From positions 1 to 64,000 of the forward strand of contig NZ_CP147407.1 in assembly GCF_037201815.1 (NCBI RefSeq): DNA of 64,000 nt, read 5' to 3'. The position numbers were made by a program, and so were the translations under genes. The DNA is from Metabacillus sp. FJAT-52054 (GTDB lineage: Bacteria; Bacillota; Bacilli; Bacillales; Bacillaceae). Below, piece after piece: positions 25,075-35,040 of this stretch; positions within the stretch are counted from its first letter, which is position 1; each line of letters starts with the position of its first letter. Under the pieces are notes generated by a model. That model was given only the letters and a program-made list of their open reading frames with translations. It was not told the DNA's origin and made no database searches.

Positions 25075-25956
25075 ATGAATACAGGTACAGATCGAGTAAA
25101 GCGCGGCATGGCAGAAATGCAAAAAGGCGGCGTTATTATGGACGTTGTGAATGCAGAGCAGGCTAAAATAGCAGAGGAAGCCGGAGCAGTAGCGGTTATG
25201 GCTCTTGAGCGCGTTCCTGCTGATATCCGTGCTGCAGGCGGGGTAGCGAGAATGGCTGATCCTACAATTGTTGAAGAAGTCATGAAAGCAGTCTCCATTC
25301 CGGTCATGGCGAAAGCCAGAATCGGACATATCGTAGAGGCCCGCGTTTTGGAAGCAATGGGTGTAGATTACATCGATGAGAGTGAAGTTTTGACCCCTGC
25401 TGATGAAGAGTATCACTTGAACAAACGTGATTATACGGTACCTTTTGTTTGCGGATGCCGCGACTTAGGTGAGGCAGCACGCCGTATCGGCGAAGGTGCT
25501 TCCATGCTTCGCACAAAGGGAGAGCCCGGTACTGGAAACATTGTTGAAGCTGTCCGCCACATTCGTAAAGTGAATGCCCAGATCCGCAAGGTGGCAGGCA
25601 TGAATGAAGATGAACTGATGACAGAAGCTAAGCTGTTAGGCGCTCCGTATGAGCTTCTTCTTCAAATTAAAAGAGAAGGCCGTTTGCCGGTTGTTAACTT
25701 CGCAGCTGGCGGTGTAGCAACTCCAGCGGATGCCGCTCTAATGATGCAGCTTGGATCAGACGGAGTCTTTGTCGGATCCGGAATTTTCAAATCCGAAAAC
25801 CCGGCTAAATTTGCCCGTGCCATTGTCGAAGCTACGACTCACTATGAAGACTATGCGCTAATCGCTGAACTGTCAAAAGGTCTTGGAACAGCGATGAAGG
25901 GCATTGAAATTTCCACACTTCTGCCTGAAAACCGTATGCAGGAGCGCGGCTGGTAA
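25075..25956 (+). CDS. pdxS: Pyridoxal 5'-phosphate synthase subunit PdxS
   Basis: PdxS makes PLP directly from ribose 5-phosphate, glyceraldehyde 3-phosphate and ammonia supplied by PdxT. The 293-aa TIM-barrel has the Schiff-base Lys at residue 80 (MAKARIGH), Asp23 (IMDVV) and the second active-site Lys in [12 protein letters not shown] 25075 follows GAGGGGG. A TATAAT at 24984-24989 with a poor -35 is the likely promoter. pdxT starts 15 bp downstream. Confidence 0.97.
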   Translation: MNTGTDRVKRGMAEMQKGGVIMDVVNAEQAKIAEEAGAVAVMALERVPADIRAAGGVARMADPTIVEEVMKAVSIPVMAKARIGHIVEARVLEAMGVDYIDESEVLTPADEEYHLNKRDYTVPFVCGCRDLGEAARRIGEGASMLRTKGEPGTGNIVEAVRHIRKVNAQIRKVAGMNEDELMTEAKLLGAPYELLLQIKREGRLPVVNFAAGGVATPADAALMMQLGSDGVFVGSGIFKSENPAKFARAIVEATTHYEDYALIAELSKGLGTAMKGIEISTLLPENRMQERGW

Positions 25957-25971
25957 AAAGGAGTTTTGCAT

Positions 25972-26562
25972 ATGTACACAATTGGAGTATTAGGCCTGCA
26001 GGGAGCTTTCCGCGAGCATATTCGTTCTATTGAAGCGAGCGGAGCGAAAGCTGTTACGATAAAGCGTCCTGAGCAGCTGAATGAAATAGACGGATTGATT
26101 ATTCCGGGTGGCGAGAGCACGACAATGCGCCGCCTGATTGATAAATACGGATTTATGGAGCCGCTGCGCCAGTTTACGGCGAGCCGAAAGCCGGTGTTCG
26201 GTACGTGCGCAGGGCTGATTATTCTGGCTTCGGAGATTGTCGGCTACGAGGAAGGACATCTCGCGGCCATGGATATTAAGGTCGAGCGCAATTCGTTCGG
26301 CCGCCAGCGGGAGAGCTTTGAAGCAGACTTGACCATTACAGGAGTCGGGGAAAATTTCACAGGCGTGTTTATTCGCGCTCCTCATATTGTTGAGGCTGGA
26401 GAGAATGTCGAAGTTCTTTCTAAATACAACGGAAGAATCGTTGCAGCGAGACAGGATCACCTGCTTGGGTGCTCTTTTCACCCGGAACTGACCGATGATC
26501 ACCGGATGACGCAGCTGTTCCTTGAGATGGTGAAAGAATCAAAAGAAAAAGCTTCTGCATAA
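25972..26562 (+). CDS. pdxT: Pyridoxal 5'-phosphate synthase glutaminase subunit PdxT
   Basis: PdxT releases ammonia from glutamine and channels it to PdxS. The 196-aa class-I glutaminase shows the triad Cys79 (FGTCAG), His170 and Glu172 (FHPEL), the same numbering as B. subtilis. ATG 25972 is 8 nt after AAGGAG. It forms an operon with pdxS. Confidence 0.97.
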   Translation: MYTIGVLGLQGAFREHIRSIEASGAKAVTIKRPEQLNEIDGLIIPGGESTTMRRLIDKYGFMEPLRQFTASRKPVFGTCAGLIILASEIVGYEEGHLAAMDIKVERNSFGRQRESFEADLTITGVGENFTGVFIRAPHIVEAGENVEVLSKYNGRIVAARQDHLLGCSFHPELTDDHRMTQLFLEMVKESKEKASA

Positions 26563-26567
26563 AAAGG

Positions 26568-26596
26568 TTGAAACTGGTTCAGACTTGTAGTAAATT
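26568..26596 (+). promoter_or_regulatory. Promoter of the serS leader
   Basis: TTGAAA (26568-26573), a 17-bp spacer and TAAATT (26591-26596) lie just ahead of the T-box leader. Confidence 0.55.
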
Positions 26597-26602
26597 ATGA
26601 AC

Positions 26603-26836
26603 TATCAAAGAAATCGTTAAAACATTGACAGGAAGCAGTAGCGAATATTCCTTCTTAAGAGAGCCGGTGGGTGGTGCGAACCGGTGCTGGAAGTTTGTGA
26701 ATCCGTCCTCGAGTGAAGCATTGAAATGCTTCCGGTCATGGCCGTTATCATGCAGAGCTGGAAGACTTCTGTCTTCAATTAGGGTGGCATCGCGGGTTAA
26801 CTCTCGTCCCTTTATTGGGGACGGGAGTTTTTTGTT
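26603..26836 (+). promoter_or_regulatory. T-box riboswitch of serS (serine)
   Basis: The leader has the T-box element AGGGTGGCATCGCG at 26781-26794. It is followed by an overlapping terminator stem (26799-26810 with 26818-26829) and a T run. A Stem-I-like region with AAGAGAGCC and GGTGCGAACC lies at about 26655-26685, and a GAA-TCC specifier candidate follows with TCC (Ser) at 26702-26704. Uncharged tRNA-Ser would pair with the specifier and with TGGC, favouring the antiterminator. The 5' end is inferred from the promoter. One base (T at 26790) departs from the usual T-box consensus. Confidence 0.88.
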
Positions 26837-26844
26837 TTTTGGCT

Positions 26845-26965
26845 GGGTGTAAGCCGTGGAAGAAGGGAGACTCCTGATCAGAGGGACAGGTGTGGCCCCC
26901 GCAAGCGTAAGGTACACATCGCCCGCGAAGGGATAAGCGAACCGGATGCCATGGAAAGTAACAGC
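26845..26965 (+). repeat. Probable degenerate Bacillaceae interspersed repeat
   Basis: Between the T-box terminator and serS lies a GC-rich stretch with fragments such as GGGAGACTCCTG, GGGACAGGTG, CCCCGCAAGCG and AAGCGAACCGG. In order, these resemble a long GC-rich repeat seen between genes in many Bacillaceae. The identification is from memory. Confidence 0.4.
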
Positions 26966-26993
26966 CTAATTATTAAAAAAGGGAGAGATTGCT

Positions 26994-28280
26994 GTGCTGG
27001 ATATTAAATATTTGCGTCAAAATTTTGAAGAAGTAAAACAAAAGCTGTCTATTCGCGGAGAAGATTTAACAGATTTTGAAAAATTTGAAGAGCTTGACTC
27101 TAAAAGACGCGAACTGATTGCTGCTACTGAGGAACTGAAGAGCAAACGGAATGAAGTATCCGGACAAATTGCTGCTCTTAAAAAAGAGAAAAAAGATGCA
27201 GATGATCTGATCAAGGAAATGCGTGAGGTTGGAGACCGCATCAAAGAAATCGATGAAGAATTGCGCGGAGTAGAAGAAACACTTGAAAAACTGCTTCTTT
27301 CTATCCCGAACATCCCGCATGAGAGTGTTCCGCAAGGGGATTCAGAGGATGATAATATCGAAGTCCGCAAATGGGGGGAGATTCGCGAATTCGGATTCGA
27401 AGCGAAGGCACATTGGGACGTAGCAGACCATTTAGATATTCTTGATTTCGAGAGAGCTGCTAAAGTAACAGGAAGCCGCTTCGTATTTTATAAAGGATTG
27501 GGTGCCCGCCTTGAACGTGCGCTTCTGAACTTCATGATGGACCTTCACAATGATGAGCATGGCTATACAGAAATTTTGCCTCCTTACATCGTGAACCGTG
27601 CAAGCATGACGGGAACAGGTCAGCTTCCTAAATTTGAAGAGGATGCATTTAAAATTAGAGAAGAGGACTACTTCTTGATTCCGACGGCTGAAGTGCCAGT
27701 CACGAATATGCACCGTGATGAAATCCTTGAGGCGTCTCAGCTTCCGATCAATTACACAGCTTTCAGTGCTTGCTTCCGTTCTGAAGCAGGATCAGCAGGC
27801 AGAGATACACGCGGACTTATCCGTCAGCACCAATTTAACAAAGTAGAGCTTGTGAAGTTTGTTAAGCCGGAGAACTCTTACGAGGAGCTTGAAAACCTGA
27901 CAGGTCATGCTGAGAAAGTTCTTCAGCTTCTAAACCTGCCTTATCGTGTAATGAGCATGTGTACAGCAGACCTTGGCTTTACGGCAGCGAAGAAATACGA
28001 TTTGGAAGTATGGATTCCAAGCTACGGTTCTTATCGTGAGATTTCTTCTTGCAGTAATTTCGAAGCGTTCCAGGCGCGCCGTGCGAATATCCGTTTCCGT
28101 CCGGAGCCGAAAGCAAAACCGGAGCCGGTTCATACGCTGAATGGATCTGGTTTGGCGCTAGGACGCACCGTTGCAGCCATTCTTGAGAACTATCAGCAGG
28201 AAGACGGCAGTGTCATCATTCCAGAGGTCCTGCGCCCATATATGGGAAATAAAGAAGTCATTAAACCGGTTGGTAAATAA
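26994..28280 (+). CDS. serS: Seryl-tRNA synthetase
   Basis: SerS charges tRNA-Ser. The 428-aa class-II synthetase has the N-terminal antiparallel coiled coil (about 30-100, rich in K/E) that grips the long variable arm. Motif 2 is around [18 protein letters not shown] and motif 3 is [21 protein letters not shown] 26994 follows GGGAGAG. It is controlled by the T-box upstream and followed by a tRNA-Ser gene that has its own promoter. Confidence 0.97.
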   Translation: MLDIKYLRQNFEEVKQKLSIRGEDLTDFEKFEELDSKRRELIAATEELKSKRNEVSGQIAALKKEKKDADDLIKEMREVGDRIKEIDEELRGVEETLEKLLLSIPNIPHESVPQGDSEDDNIEVRKWGEIREFGFEAKAHWDVADHLDILDFERAAKVTGSRFVFYKGLGARLERALLNFMMDLHNDEHGYTEILPPYIVNRASMTGTGQLPKFEEDAFKIREEDYFLIPTAEVPVTNMHRDEILEASQLPINYTAFSACFRSEAGSAGRDTRGLIRQHQFNKVELVKFVKPENSYEELENLTGHAEKVLQLLNLPYRVMSMCTADLGFTAAKKYDLEVWIPSYGSYREISSCSNFEAFQARRANIRFRPEPKAKPEPVHTLNGSGLALGRTVAAILENYQQEDGSVIIPEVLRPYMGNKEVIKPVGK

Positions 28281-28304
28281 ATTAAACTTTTCTCAAATAG
28301 TGTG

Positions 28305-28333
28305 TTGACAAGTATTTTATGATTTGATATATT
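28305..28333 (+). promoter_or_regulatory. Promoter of tRNA-Ser
   Basis: TTGACA (28305-28310), a 17-bp spacer and TATATT (28328-28333) make a near-consensus sigma-A promoter 15 bp before the tRNA. Confidence 0.82.
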
Positions 28334-28348
28334 TATTCTTGTCGACAC

Positions 28349-28441
28349 GGAGGAATACCCAAGTCCGGCTGAAGGGATCGGTCTTGAAAACCGACAGGAG
28401 GGTCAAACCTCGCGGGGGTTCGAATCCCCCTTCCTCCTCCA
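28349..28441 (+). tRNA. tRNA-Ser (TGA)
   Basis: This 93-nt tRNA has a long variable arm, anticodon TGA (CTTGAAA), acceptor GGAGGAA/TTCCTCC and an encoded CCA. The base before CCA (position 73) is T, where serine tRNAs of bacteria normally have G. The gene sits right after serS as in B. subtilis. Confidence 0.95.
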
Positions 28442-28484
28442 TTTACTTATTATGTTACGCGCATATAAATTGGAGATTGTCTTG

Positions 28485-28515
28485 TCCGCTGCATATTTTG
28501 TGCAGCGGATTTTTT
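28485..28515 (+). terminator. Terminator after tRNA-Ser
   Basis: A perfect 9-bp stem TCCGCTGCA/TGCAGCGGA (28485-28493, 28501-28509) is followed by six T. Confidence 0.9.
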
Positions 28516-28530
28516 ATATGGAAAAAGCGA

Positions 28531-28557
28531 AAAGGATGCCCGTGAAGGCATCCTTTT
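28531..28557. terminator. Terminator of the ABC exporter pair, possibly bidirectional
   Basis: The stem GGATGCC/GGCATCC (28534-28540, 28547-28553) is flanked by A runs on the left and T runs on the right, so it can act on both strands. It serves the minus-strand ABC genes. Confidence 0.75.
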
Positions 28558-28564
28558 TGTGTTT

Positions 28565-29533
28565 TTAAATACTAACATCCTTCCTTTGAAAGAAGAAGAA
28601 GGTGATGGCCATAAAGAGAATATAGTAAACGAGAAGCACCGCCAATGAAAACATAAGCGTGACACCTGGGAGGATTTCCTCCGCCGCTGAGAATTGCATC
28701 AGCTCAAGGTGAGGGAACAGCAGCAGCTTAGCCCATTCCTGTTTTAAGCCGATCAGGAGCTGGACACCTATGTTTAATGCACTATTCATGAAAAGAACGA
28801 AAATTCCAAAGCCCACTGCCATTGACTGGCTCTTGAAGAGAGTGGATAGCATAAAGGAAATCGTAACCACCATAATGAGATTTGGAATGAATAGCAGGAT
28901 CTTTTCGATATACATATTTCCAACTGCCGAAATAACAGGCTCTCCGCCTCCGAAGGTCATCGGTGTTTCAGCTATTTTTGCACCAAAATCTCCTGTCCCA
29001 TATAGGAAGGTACCCGCAATAACGTTTGCTGCTGCCAGGAAGAATAAAAGCAGCAAAGAGTACGCAACGACTGAAATGTATTTGGACAAAAGAATCTTCC
29101 ACCTGCGATGCGGGCGGATCAGCAGCTGCTTAATGGTCCCGTCCGAAAACTCTGAAGCTACACTCGTACTCGCGATGATGACGCAGAACAGGGCGACGGT
29201 TGAGAAAAGAGAAACGCCGTCAGAATTTGCATATTGCCAGTTGCTTTTTAAAGAGGGGTTCACGTTCTGATCCAGATAGAACTGTTTTTCAGCTGCCTGC
29301 TGGGCGAGATCCTCTTTCTCACCGGCCTCAAGCTTTGGATCCTCTTGCTGCTGCTTTAAATCAGCGATTTCCTGCTCCACACCTGGACGCCAGTTCGATA
29401 CTGTTTTTTCTTGATCGATATAGGCTGTTGCAACAGTCAGGATGATGAGAAATACAGCCAGGAGAATAAAATAAATCCAGGATGATTTCTTTGCAAAGAT
29501 TTTAACCCATTCATTTTTTACTAAATTCATCAT
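28565..29533 (-). CDS. ABC-2 type transporter permease
   Basis: This 322-aa membrane protein is the transmembrane partner of the upstream ATPase. It has one hydrophobic segment near the N-terminus (about 18-37), a polar Lys/Glu/Gln-rich extracytoplasmic loop (about 40-100), then about five membrane segments. This is the layout of ABC-2 permeases such as those exporting peptides or antibiotics. The start ATG (29533) overlaps the ATPase stop codon by four bases. The substrate is unknown. It is not part of the B. subtilis order at this locus. Confidence 0.83.
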   Translation of the reverse strand: MMNLVKNEWVKIFAKKSSWIYFILLAVFLIILTVATAYIDQEKTVSNWRPGVEQEIADLKQQQEDPKLEAGEKEDLAQQAAEKQFYLDQNVNPSLKSNWQYANSDGVSLFSTVALFCVIIASTSVASEFSDGTIKQLLIRPHRRWKILLSKYISVVAYSLLLLFFLAAANVIAGTFLYGTGDFGAKIAETPMTFGGGEPVISAVGNMYIEKILLFIPNLIMVVTISFMLSTLFKSQSMAVGFGIFVLFMNSALNIGVQLLIGLKQEWAKLLLFPHLELMQFSAAEEILPGVTLMFSLAVLLVYYILFMAITFFFFQRKDVSI

Positions 29534-30465
29534 GAGAGGGCACCCTCCTTCTCTTTCGTCAGCTCAAGGAAACGGTCTTCCAATGATTTTTTGACAGGTG
29601 TCATCTCATAGACGAGAATTCCGTTCTCCGTTAATTCTTTAATAATTAATGGAAGAGATTCGTATTTTGCTGAAAATTTTAGCGTTCCATCACCGGTAAC
29701 CGCCAAATTATCTGATAGGGAGCTTAATCCAGGCAAGGCGGCTGCCTCTGCCGCTGAGCTGACGGTAAGCAGAACTTCCCGCATTTCTTCTGCAGCGGCA
29801 AGATTTGTGTCTTCCATGGAGGACACATGTGTTAAAACTCCTTTTTCAATAATGGCGAAGCGATCGCACATTAGCTGCATCTCTCCAAGAATATGCGAGG
29901 ATACGAGAACCGCTGTACCGCTTTGAGCCAGCGTCTTCAAATACTCTCTAAGCTCCTTCATGCCTTGCGGGTCCAATCCGTTTGTCGGTTCATCCAAAAT
30001 GAGCAAAGAAGGATTGTGTAAAAGAGCCTGGGCAACTCCAAGCCGCTGCCTCATTCCAAGTGAATAGGTTTTCACCTTTTGATGAATGGCACCATCAAGC
30101 TTTACCAGCCCGATAACTTCTTTTATTCTTTCTTCTGAGATAGGCTCCAAAGCCATTCTTGCGTAGTGCTTTAAGTTAGCGTACCCGGACATAAACTTAT
30201 AGAATTCGGGGTTTTCTACAATGGCCCCCAGTTCCTTCATGGATTCCTTAAAGCTCGTATCCACACTTTTGCCTCTGATCAGGACATTCCCGTCTGTGCG
30301 GTTAATCAGCCCGGTAATCATTCGGATGATCGTTGTTTTTCCTGCGCCGTTCGGTCCGAGCAGACCGAATATTTCTCCCTCTTCCACCCTGAAGTTCACA
30401 TCATTTACTATGTATCGCTTTCTGATTTTCTTTTTCAATCCTTGGACTTCCAGTACGTATGACAA
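29530..30465 (-). CDS. ABC transporter ATP-binding protein (BcrA-like)
   Basis: This 311-aa ATPase energises the neighbouring permease. Walker A is GPNGAGKTT at about 39-47, the signature is SLGMRQRLG, and Walker B is LLILDEPTNGLDP. About 80 C-terminal residues beyond the core are typical of the BcrA/drug-export class. The start is TTG at 30465, 7 nt after GGAGG; the ATG at 30470 is out of frame. Resistance or immunity to a peptide is a common role for this class but cannot be claimed here. Confidence 0.86.
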   Translation of the reverse strand: MSYVLEVQGLKKKIRKRYIVNDVNFRVEEGEIFGLLGPNGAGKTTIIRMITGLINRTDGNVLIRGKSVDTSFKESMKELGAIVENPEFYKFMSGYANLKHYARMALEPISEERIKEVIGLVKLDGAIHQKVKTYSLGMRQRLGVAQALLHNPSLLILDEPTNGLDPQGMKELREYLKTLAQSGTAVLVSSHILGEMQLMCDRFAIIEKGVLTHVSSMEDTNLAAAEEMREVLLTVSSAAEAAALPGLSSLSDNLAVTGDGTLKFSAKYESLPLIIKELTENGILVYEMTPVKKSLEDRFLELTKEKEGALS

Positions 30466-30532
30466 ATCATTTCCTCCTTTTTCGTCCGGGATAGTTTTTA
30501 ATACGATTGATAACTGGAAAAAGTTCCAAAAA

Positions 30533-30563
30533 AAGACCCGGCGATATAAAATCGTCAGGTCTT
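30533..30563 (-). terminator. Terminator after dck
   Basis: The imperfect 13-bp stem 30533-30545/30551-30563 has an A run on its left that becomes a T run on the minus strand, matching the end of dgk-dck. Confidence 0.7.
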
Positions 30564-30572
30564 TCCGGATTT

Positions 30573-31241
30573 TTATCTTTTCAGCTTGCGTGATTGCTTC
30601 ATAAAGTAGCTGATTTTCTCTAAAATAGGCTCGACGGAACCTCCGTTGGCCATAATGTCATAATCGTTGATATTTAAGCGCATAACAGGACATGTATTGA
30701 AGCTGTTAATCCAGTTTTCATACCGCGCATGCATTTCCTCCCAGTAGGAAATAGGAGTTTGCTGTTCCATCGGTCTACCGCGCTTTTCGATTCTTCCTAA
30801 AATATCCTCAAGGCTTCCTTCCAGATAGATGAGAAGATCCGGGTGAGGGAAATAAGGAGTCATGACCATGGCGTCGAAGAGATTTGTGTAGGTTTCGTAA
30901 TCAACTTCTGTCATTGTGCCTTTTTCATAATGCATTTTGGCAAAGATGCCTGTATCTTCGTAAATGGAACGATCCTGAACAAATCCGCCGCCGTATTCAA
31001 AGATTCTCTTTTGTTCCTTGAAACGCTCGGCCAGGAAGTAAATTTGCAGGTGAAAGCTCCACCGCTCAAAGTCTGCGTAAAATTTGTCGAGGTAAGGATT
31101 GGTATCAACTTTTTCAAAGGATGTGCGGAAATTCAAGGCTTCGGCAAGAGCGTTCGTCATGGTTGATTTTCCGACTCCGACCGTCCCGGCTATCGTTATA
31201 ACCGCGTCCTTCGGTATTTGGTACTGATCGCGTAGATTCAT
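30573..31241 (-). CDS. dck: Deoxyadenosine/deoxycytidine kinase
   Basis: Dck phosphorylates deoxyadenosine and deoxycytidine in deoxynucleoside salvage. The 222-aa protein has the P-loop GTVGVGKST at 19-27, the ERWSFHLQIYFLAERF substrate segment, the DRS motif (FVQDRSIYED), and the RGRPMEQ lid region. It closely resembles B. subtilis Dck. Its ATG overlaps the dgk stop by four bases, so the two are translationally coupled. Confidence 0.95.
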   Translation of the reverse strand: MNLRDQYQIPKDAVITIAGTVGVGKSTMTNALAEALNFRTSFEKVDTNPYLDKFYADFERWSFHLQIYFLAERFKEQKRIFEYGGGFVQDRSIYEDTGIFAKMHYEKGTMTEVDYETYTNLFDAMVMTPYFPHPDLLIYLEGSLEDILGRIEKRGRPMEQQTPISYWEEMHARYENWINSFNTCPVMRLNINDYDIMANGGSVEPILEKISYFMKQSRKLKR

Positions 31242-31879
31242 GTATGGCTTACTCCTTTTAGCAAATAATCATCAAGGCGTTTAAGGATATACGTTAAATC
31301 CTCAGGGCGGTGGACAAAATCAAGCTCGTCCCCATTAAAACGGAGGATTGGAATTTCAGGATTAATTTGTTCCCATTGAGACATCGCGGTCTCATAGTCG
31401 GCTGAGAGCTGCTCCAGGTAGCTTGGGTCAATGTTCTTTTCAATATCTCTTCCGCGCAGTGAAATTCTTTCCAGAAGAGTATCAAGGCTCGCACTCAAAT
31501 ACAGGATGATATTCGGTTTAGGCATGTCACTTGTCAAAATATCATAAATTTGAATGTATTTCGTATACTGCTCGTCCTTCAAAGTCCGTTTGGCGAAGAT
31601 CAGATTTTTGTAAATATGATAATCTGCTACAACCGCCTGGTCCCGCTGCAGGTAATCAGAATTGATTTCCTCCAGCTGTTTATACCGGTTGCACAGGAAA
31701 AACATTTCTGTCTGGAAACTCCACTCATCAATGTTTTCATAAAACTTCCCCAAAAATGGATTTTCATCCACAATTTCTTTCAATAGCTGATAGCGATAAT
31801 GGTCCGAAATCGCTTTGGCGAGAGAGGTTTTGCCCACGCCAATAGGACCTTCAACGGTAATGAAGGGTACTCCTTTCAT
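31238..31879 (-). CDS. dgk: Deoxyguanosine kinase
   Basis: Dgk phosphorylates deoxyguanosine. The 213-aa protein has P-loop GPIGVGKT at 11-18, the DEWSFQTEMFFLCNRY segment, and RGRDIEKN in the lid. ATG 31879 follows AAAGGAGG with 7-nt spacing; the upstream in-frame TTG at 31906 would place the Shine-Dalgarno inside the gene. It is first in the dgk-dck operon. Order and orientation match B. subtilis. Confidence 0.94.
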   Translation of the reverse strand: MKGVPFITVEGPIGVGKTSLAKAISDHYRYQLLKEIVDENPFLGKFYENIDEWSFQTEMFFLCNRYKQLEEINSDYLQRDQAVVADYHIYKNLIFAKRTLKDEQYTKYIQIYDILTSDMPKPNIILYLSASLDTLLERISLRGRDIEKNIDPSYLEQLSADYETAMSQWEQINPEIPILRFNGDELDFVHRPEDLTYILKRLDDYLLKGVSHT

Positions 31880-32062
31880 GCCGGTTCCTCCTTTGCTGCA
31901 ATTCAATCAGAAACATGTATACTGGTATGATGAGCCTGCATGGTGCAGGCAGAATAGATGGATGTGTGCAATATTCGACAACTTTTTTAAAAAAGACAAA
32001 CTTTATTTTATCACAGCGGTTTCCATTTTGGGGGAATTGTTTTTTTAGAGGAAGGAAGGAAT

Positions 32063-32107
32063 CGAAAAAAAGGAAGACAGTTCAGCGGGACGGAACTGTC
32101 TTTTTTT
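32063..32107 (-). terminator. Terminator of yaaH, overlapping its stop codon
   Basis: The perfect 8-bp stem GACAGTTC/GAACTGTC (32076-32083, 32093-32100) is flanked by A and T runs. The last codons and the stop of yaaH lie inside the stem. Confidence 0.82.
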
Positions 32108-33383
32108 CAACCTCGAACTGATCCTGAATCAGAAGCCAATTTTGAGGAAACGAAAGACCAAGCTTCCAGTAGCTCATGCCCCGCAATTTCAGCTGCTTCA
32201 CCAGATTAAATTTTGCCTGAATGGAGCGTGCGTCTTCAAACCATACCTCATGATCTTTCCCGTTTTCATCCCGATATTTGAAATGGGGAGCTTGATCCCT
32301 TTGGCTGTATTGAATGGCTTCATTGTACTTGGCGGCGAGTTGGATGCCTTGCTGGGGACTGATGGCTTTTGCAAATTCCCCTCCAGGTTTAAAGGGGAGC
32401 GTCCAATCATAGCCATACAGGTTTTGCCCCATCATAATCTTGGATGCCGGCATTTCAGTTAATGCATAATCCAGCACTTCTTTCACTTGATTGATCGGCG
32501 ATACAGCCATGGGAGGGCCGCCGCTGTATCCCCATTCATATGTCATAAGGACAACGAAGTCCGCAATCTGGCCGTGGGCTTTGTAGTCATGCGCCTCATA
32601 CCATTTCCCTTTTTGATCGGCTTTTGTTTTAGGAGCCAGGGCGGTGGATAGGAGCCATCCTTCTTTCTGGAACCGCTGCTTCGCTTTTCTAAGGAAAGCA
32701 TTATAGGCCTCTTTATCCTCCGGTCTCAAATATTCCATATCAAAATGGATGTCTCGGAAGCCGTATTTTTTCGCTTTAATGGTTATTTCTTCTAGCAGCT
32801 TGTTTTGAATTTGCTGATCATTTAATACAATTTTCCCGATTTCATCACTAAAGCCTTCATCTGTTAAATTGGTCACAATCATCATCAACGTAACATTGTT
32901 GGAGGAAGCGATTTCTGGAAGACTGTCCAGCGGAGGTTCCTTTAAAGATCCGTCCTTTTGAATCCGGAAGCTAAATGGTCCCAGATAGGTTAAGTAGGGG
33001 GCTGCCTCTCTCGCGCTTTGCTTTTGCTCTTCGGTTACCTGATTCTGAGCGGGTTCAAGGTAGGCATTAAATTCAGCTTTAGTTTTAGGAGGTTCCGGGA
33101 TATAAAGCCTGAAACCGACCTGTAAAGGACTATTGGGATTCAGCCGGTTAATGCGGGCGAGCTGCACGGGATTGATGGAGAAGAGCCTTGAGACCGTCCA
33201 AAGCGTATCGCCCCTTTTAATCGTATAAAAGCGGCCTATAATCGGAATGACAAGCGCCTGCCCGACCACGAGCTGGTCTGGATTGGGGAGCTGATTGGCT
33301 TCTTCTATTTCCTTCGCGGCTGTTCCATAGCGAAAGGCAATGTTGGAAATGGTGTCTCCCTGTTTGACAATATAGATTTGCAT
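32082..33383 (-). CDS. yaaH: Spore peptidoglycan hydrolase YaaH (LysM + GH18)
   Basis: YaaH/SleL is an N-acetylglucosaminidase acting on spore cortex during germination. The 433-aa protein has two N-terminal LysM repeats (about 1-47 and 50-96, YIVKQGDTISNIA and YTIKRGDTLWTVS) and a GH18 barrel (about 105-425) with the acid residue in DIHFDMEYL. No classical signal peptide is visible, as usual for this family. ATG 33383 follows GGAGGG. In B. subtilis it is a mother-cell (sigma-E) gene; a CATATTCT sequence upstream could be a -10 but is not convincing. Confidence 0.94.
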   Translation of the reverse strand: MQIYIVKQGDTISNIAFRYGTAAKEIEEANQLPNPDQLVVGQALVIPIIGRFYTIKRGDTLWTVSRLFSINPVQLARINRLNPNSPLQVGFRLYIPEPPKTKAEFNAYLEPAQNQVTEEQKQSAREAAPYLTYLGPFSFRIQKDGSLKEPPLDSLPEIASSNNVTLMMIVTNLTDEGFSDEIGKIVLNDQQIQNKLLEEITIKAKKYGFRDIHFDMEYLRPEDKEAYNAFLRKAKQRFQKEGWLLSTALAPKTKADQKGKWYEAHDYKAHGQIADFVVLMTYEWGYSGGPPMAVSPINQVKEVLDYALTEMPASKIMMGQNLYGYDWTLPFKPGGEFAKAISPQQGIQLAAKYNEAIQYSQRDQAPHFKYRDENGKDHEVWFEDARSIQAKFNLVKQLKLRGMSYWKLGLSFPQNWLLIQDQFEVEKKTVPSR

Positions 33384-33445
33384 ATGATGCCCTCCTCATA
33401 CTGCTTCTTTCTATAGAAGAATATGAGCAGGGCTTGCTGACTATG

Positions 33446-34553
<1,108 letters not shown>

Positions 34554-34554
34554 A

Positions 34555-34583
34555 TTGATTTTTTTCCGGAATCAGAGTATACT
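34555..34583 (+). promoter_or_regulatory. Promoter of the SRP RNA
   Basis: TTGATT (34555-34560), a 17-bp spacer and TATACT (34578-34583) lie about 43 bp before the mature RNA. Confidence 0.72.
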
Positions 34584-34626
34584 AAATTATGCGTCCGATA
34601 AGACGCACTTCTAATAGGTATCAATT

Positions 34627-34898
34627 TTGCCGTGCTAAGCGGGGAGGTAGCGGTGCCCTGTACTCGCAATCCGCTCTAGCGAGGCCGAATCCCTTTCCGA
34701 GGTTAGTTGACTGCAGGGTCTGCCCTCAAGTAAGTGGTGTTGACGTCTGGGTCCTGCGCAATGGAAATCCATGAACCATGTCAGGTCCGGAAGGAAGCAG
34801 CATTAAGTGGAAGCTTTCATGTGCCGCGGGACAGCCTGGGCCGAGCTAACTGCTTGAGTAACGCTTGTGGCCGCTAATCGACGAAAGGTGCACGGCAG
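34627..34898 (+). ncRNA. scr: Signal recognition particle RNA (long Bacillus type, scRNA)
   Basis: This is the approximately 272-nt SRP RNA that binds Ffh (and HBsu) for cotranslational targeting. Ends pair as GCCGTGC (34629-34635) and GCACGGC (34890-34896). The 5' Alu-type domain contains GGGGAGGTAGCGGTGCCCTG. The S-domain apex has the invariant AGGTCCGGAAGGAAGCAGCA with its GGAA tetraloop. Ends are placed by homology. Confidence 0.94.
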
Positions 34899-34916
34899 TT
34901 ATAATAATAATAGAAC

Positions 34917-34942
34917 ACTCACCCTTATAGGGTGAGTTTTTC
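34917..34942 (+). terminator. Terminator of the SRP RNA
   Basis: The perfect 8-bp stem ACTCACCC/GGGTGAGT (34917-34924, 34930-34937) is followed by T residues. Confidence 0.85.
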
Positions 34943-35040
34943 TGTATAATGATAGAAAAAGGACCCGGCTTTTCTGTGTGCCTGCAGTGGGTTATAATAC
35001 ATATTGGATTTCCACTACGAATAAAAAGGAGGGGGCTTTT

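Noticed and set aside
34591..34606. GCGTC/GACGC hairpin before the SRP RNA as a terminator
   Set aside because: It follows the promoter and has no T run; it is probably part of the precursor leader.
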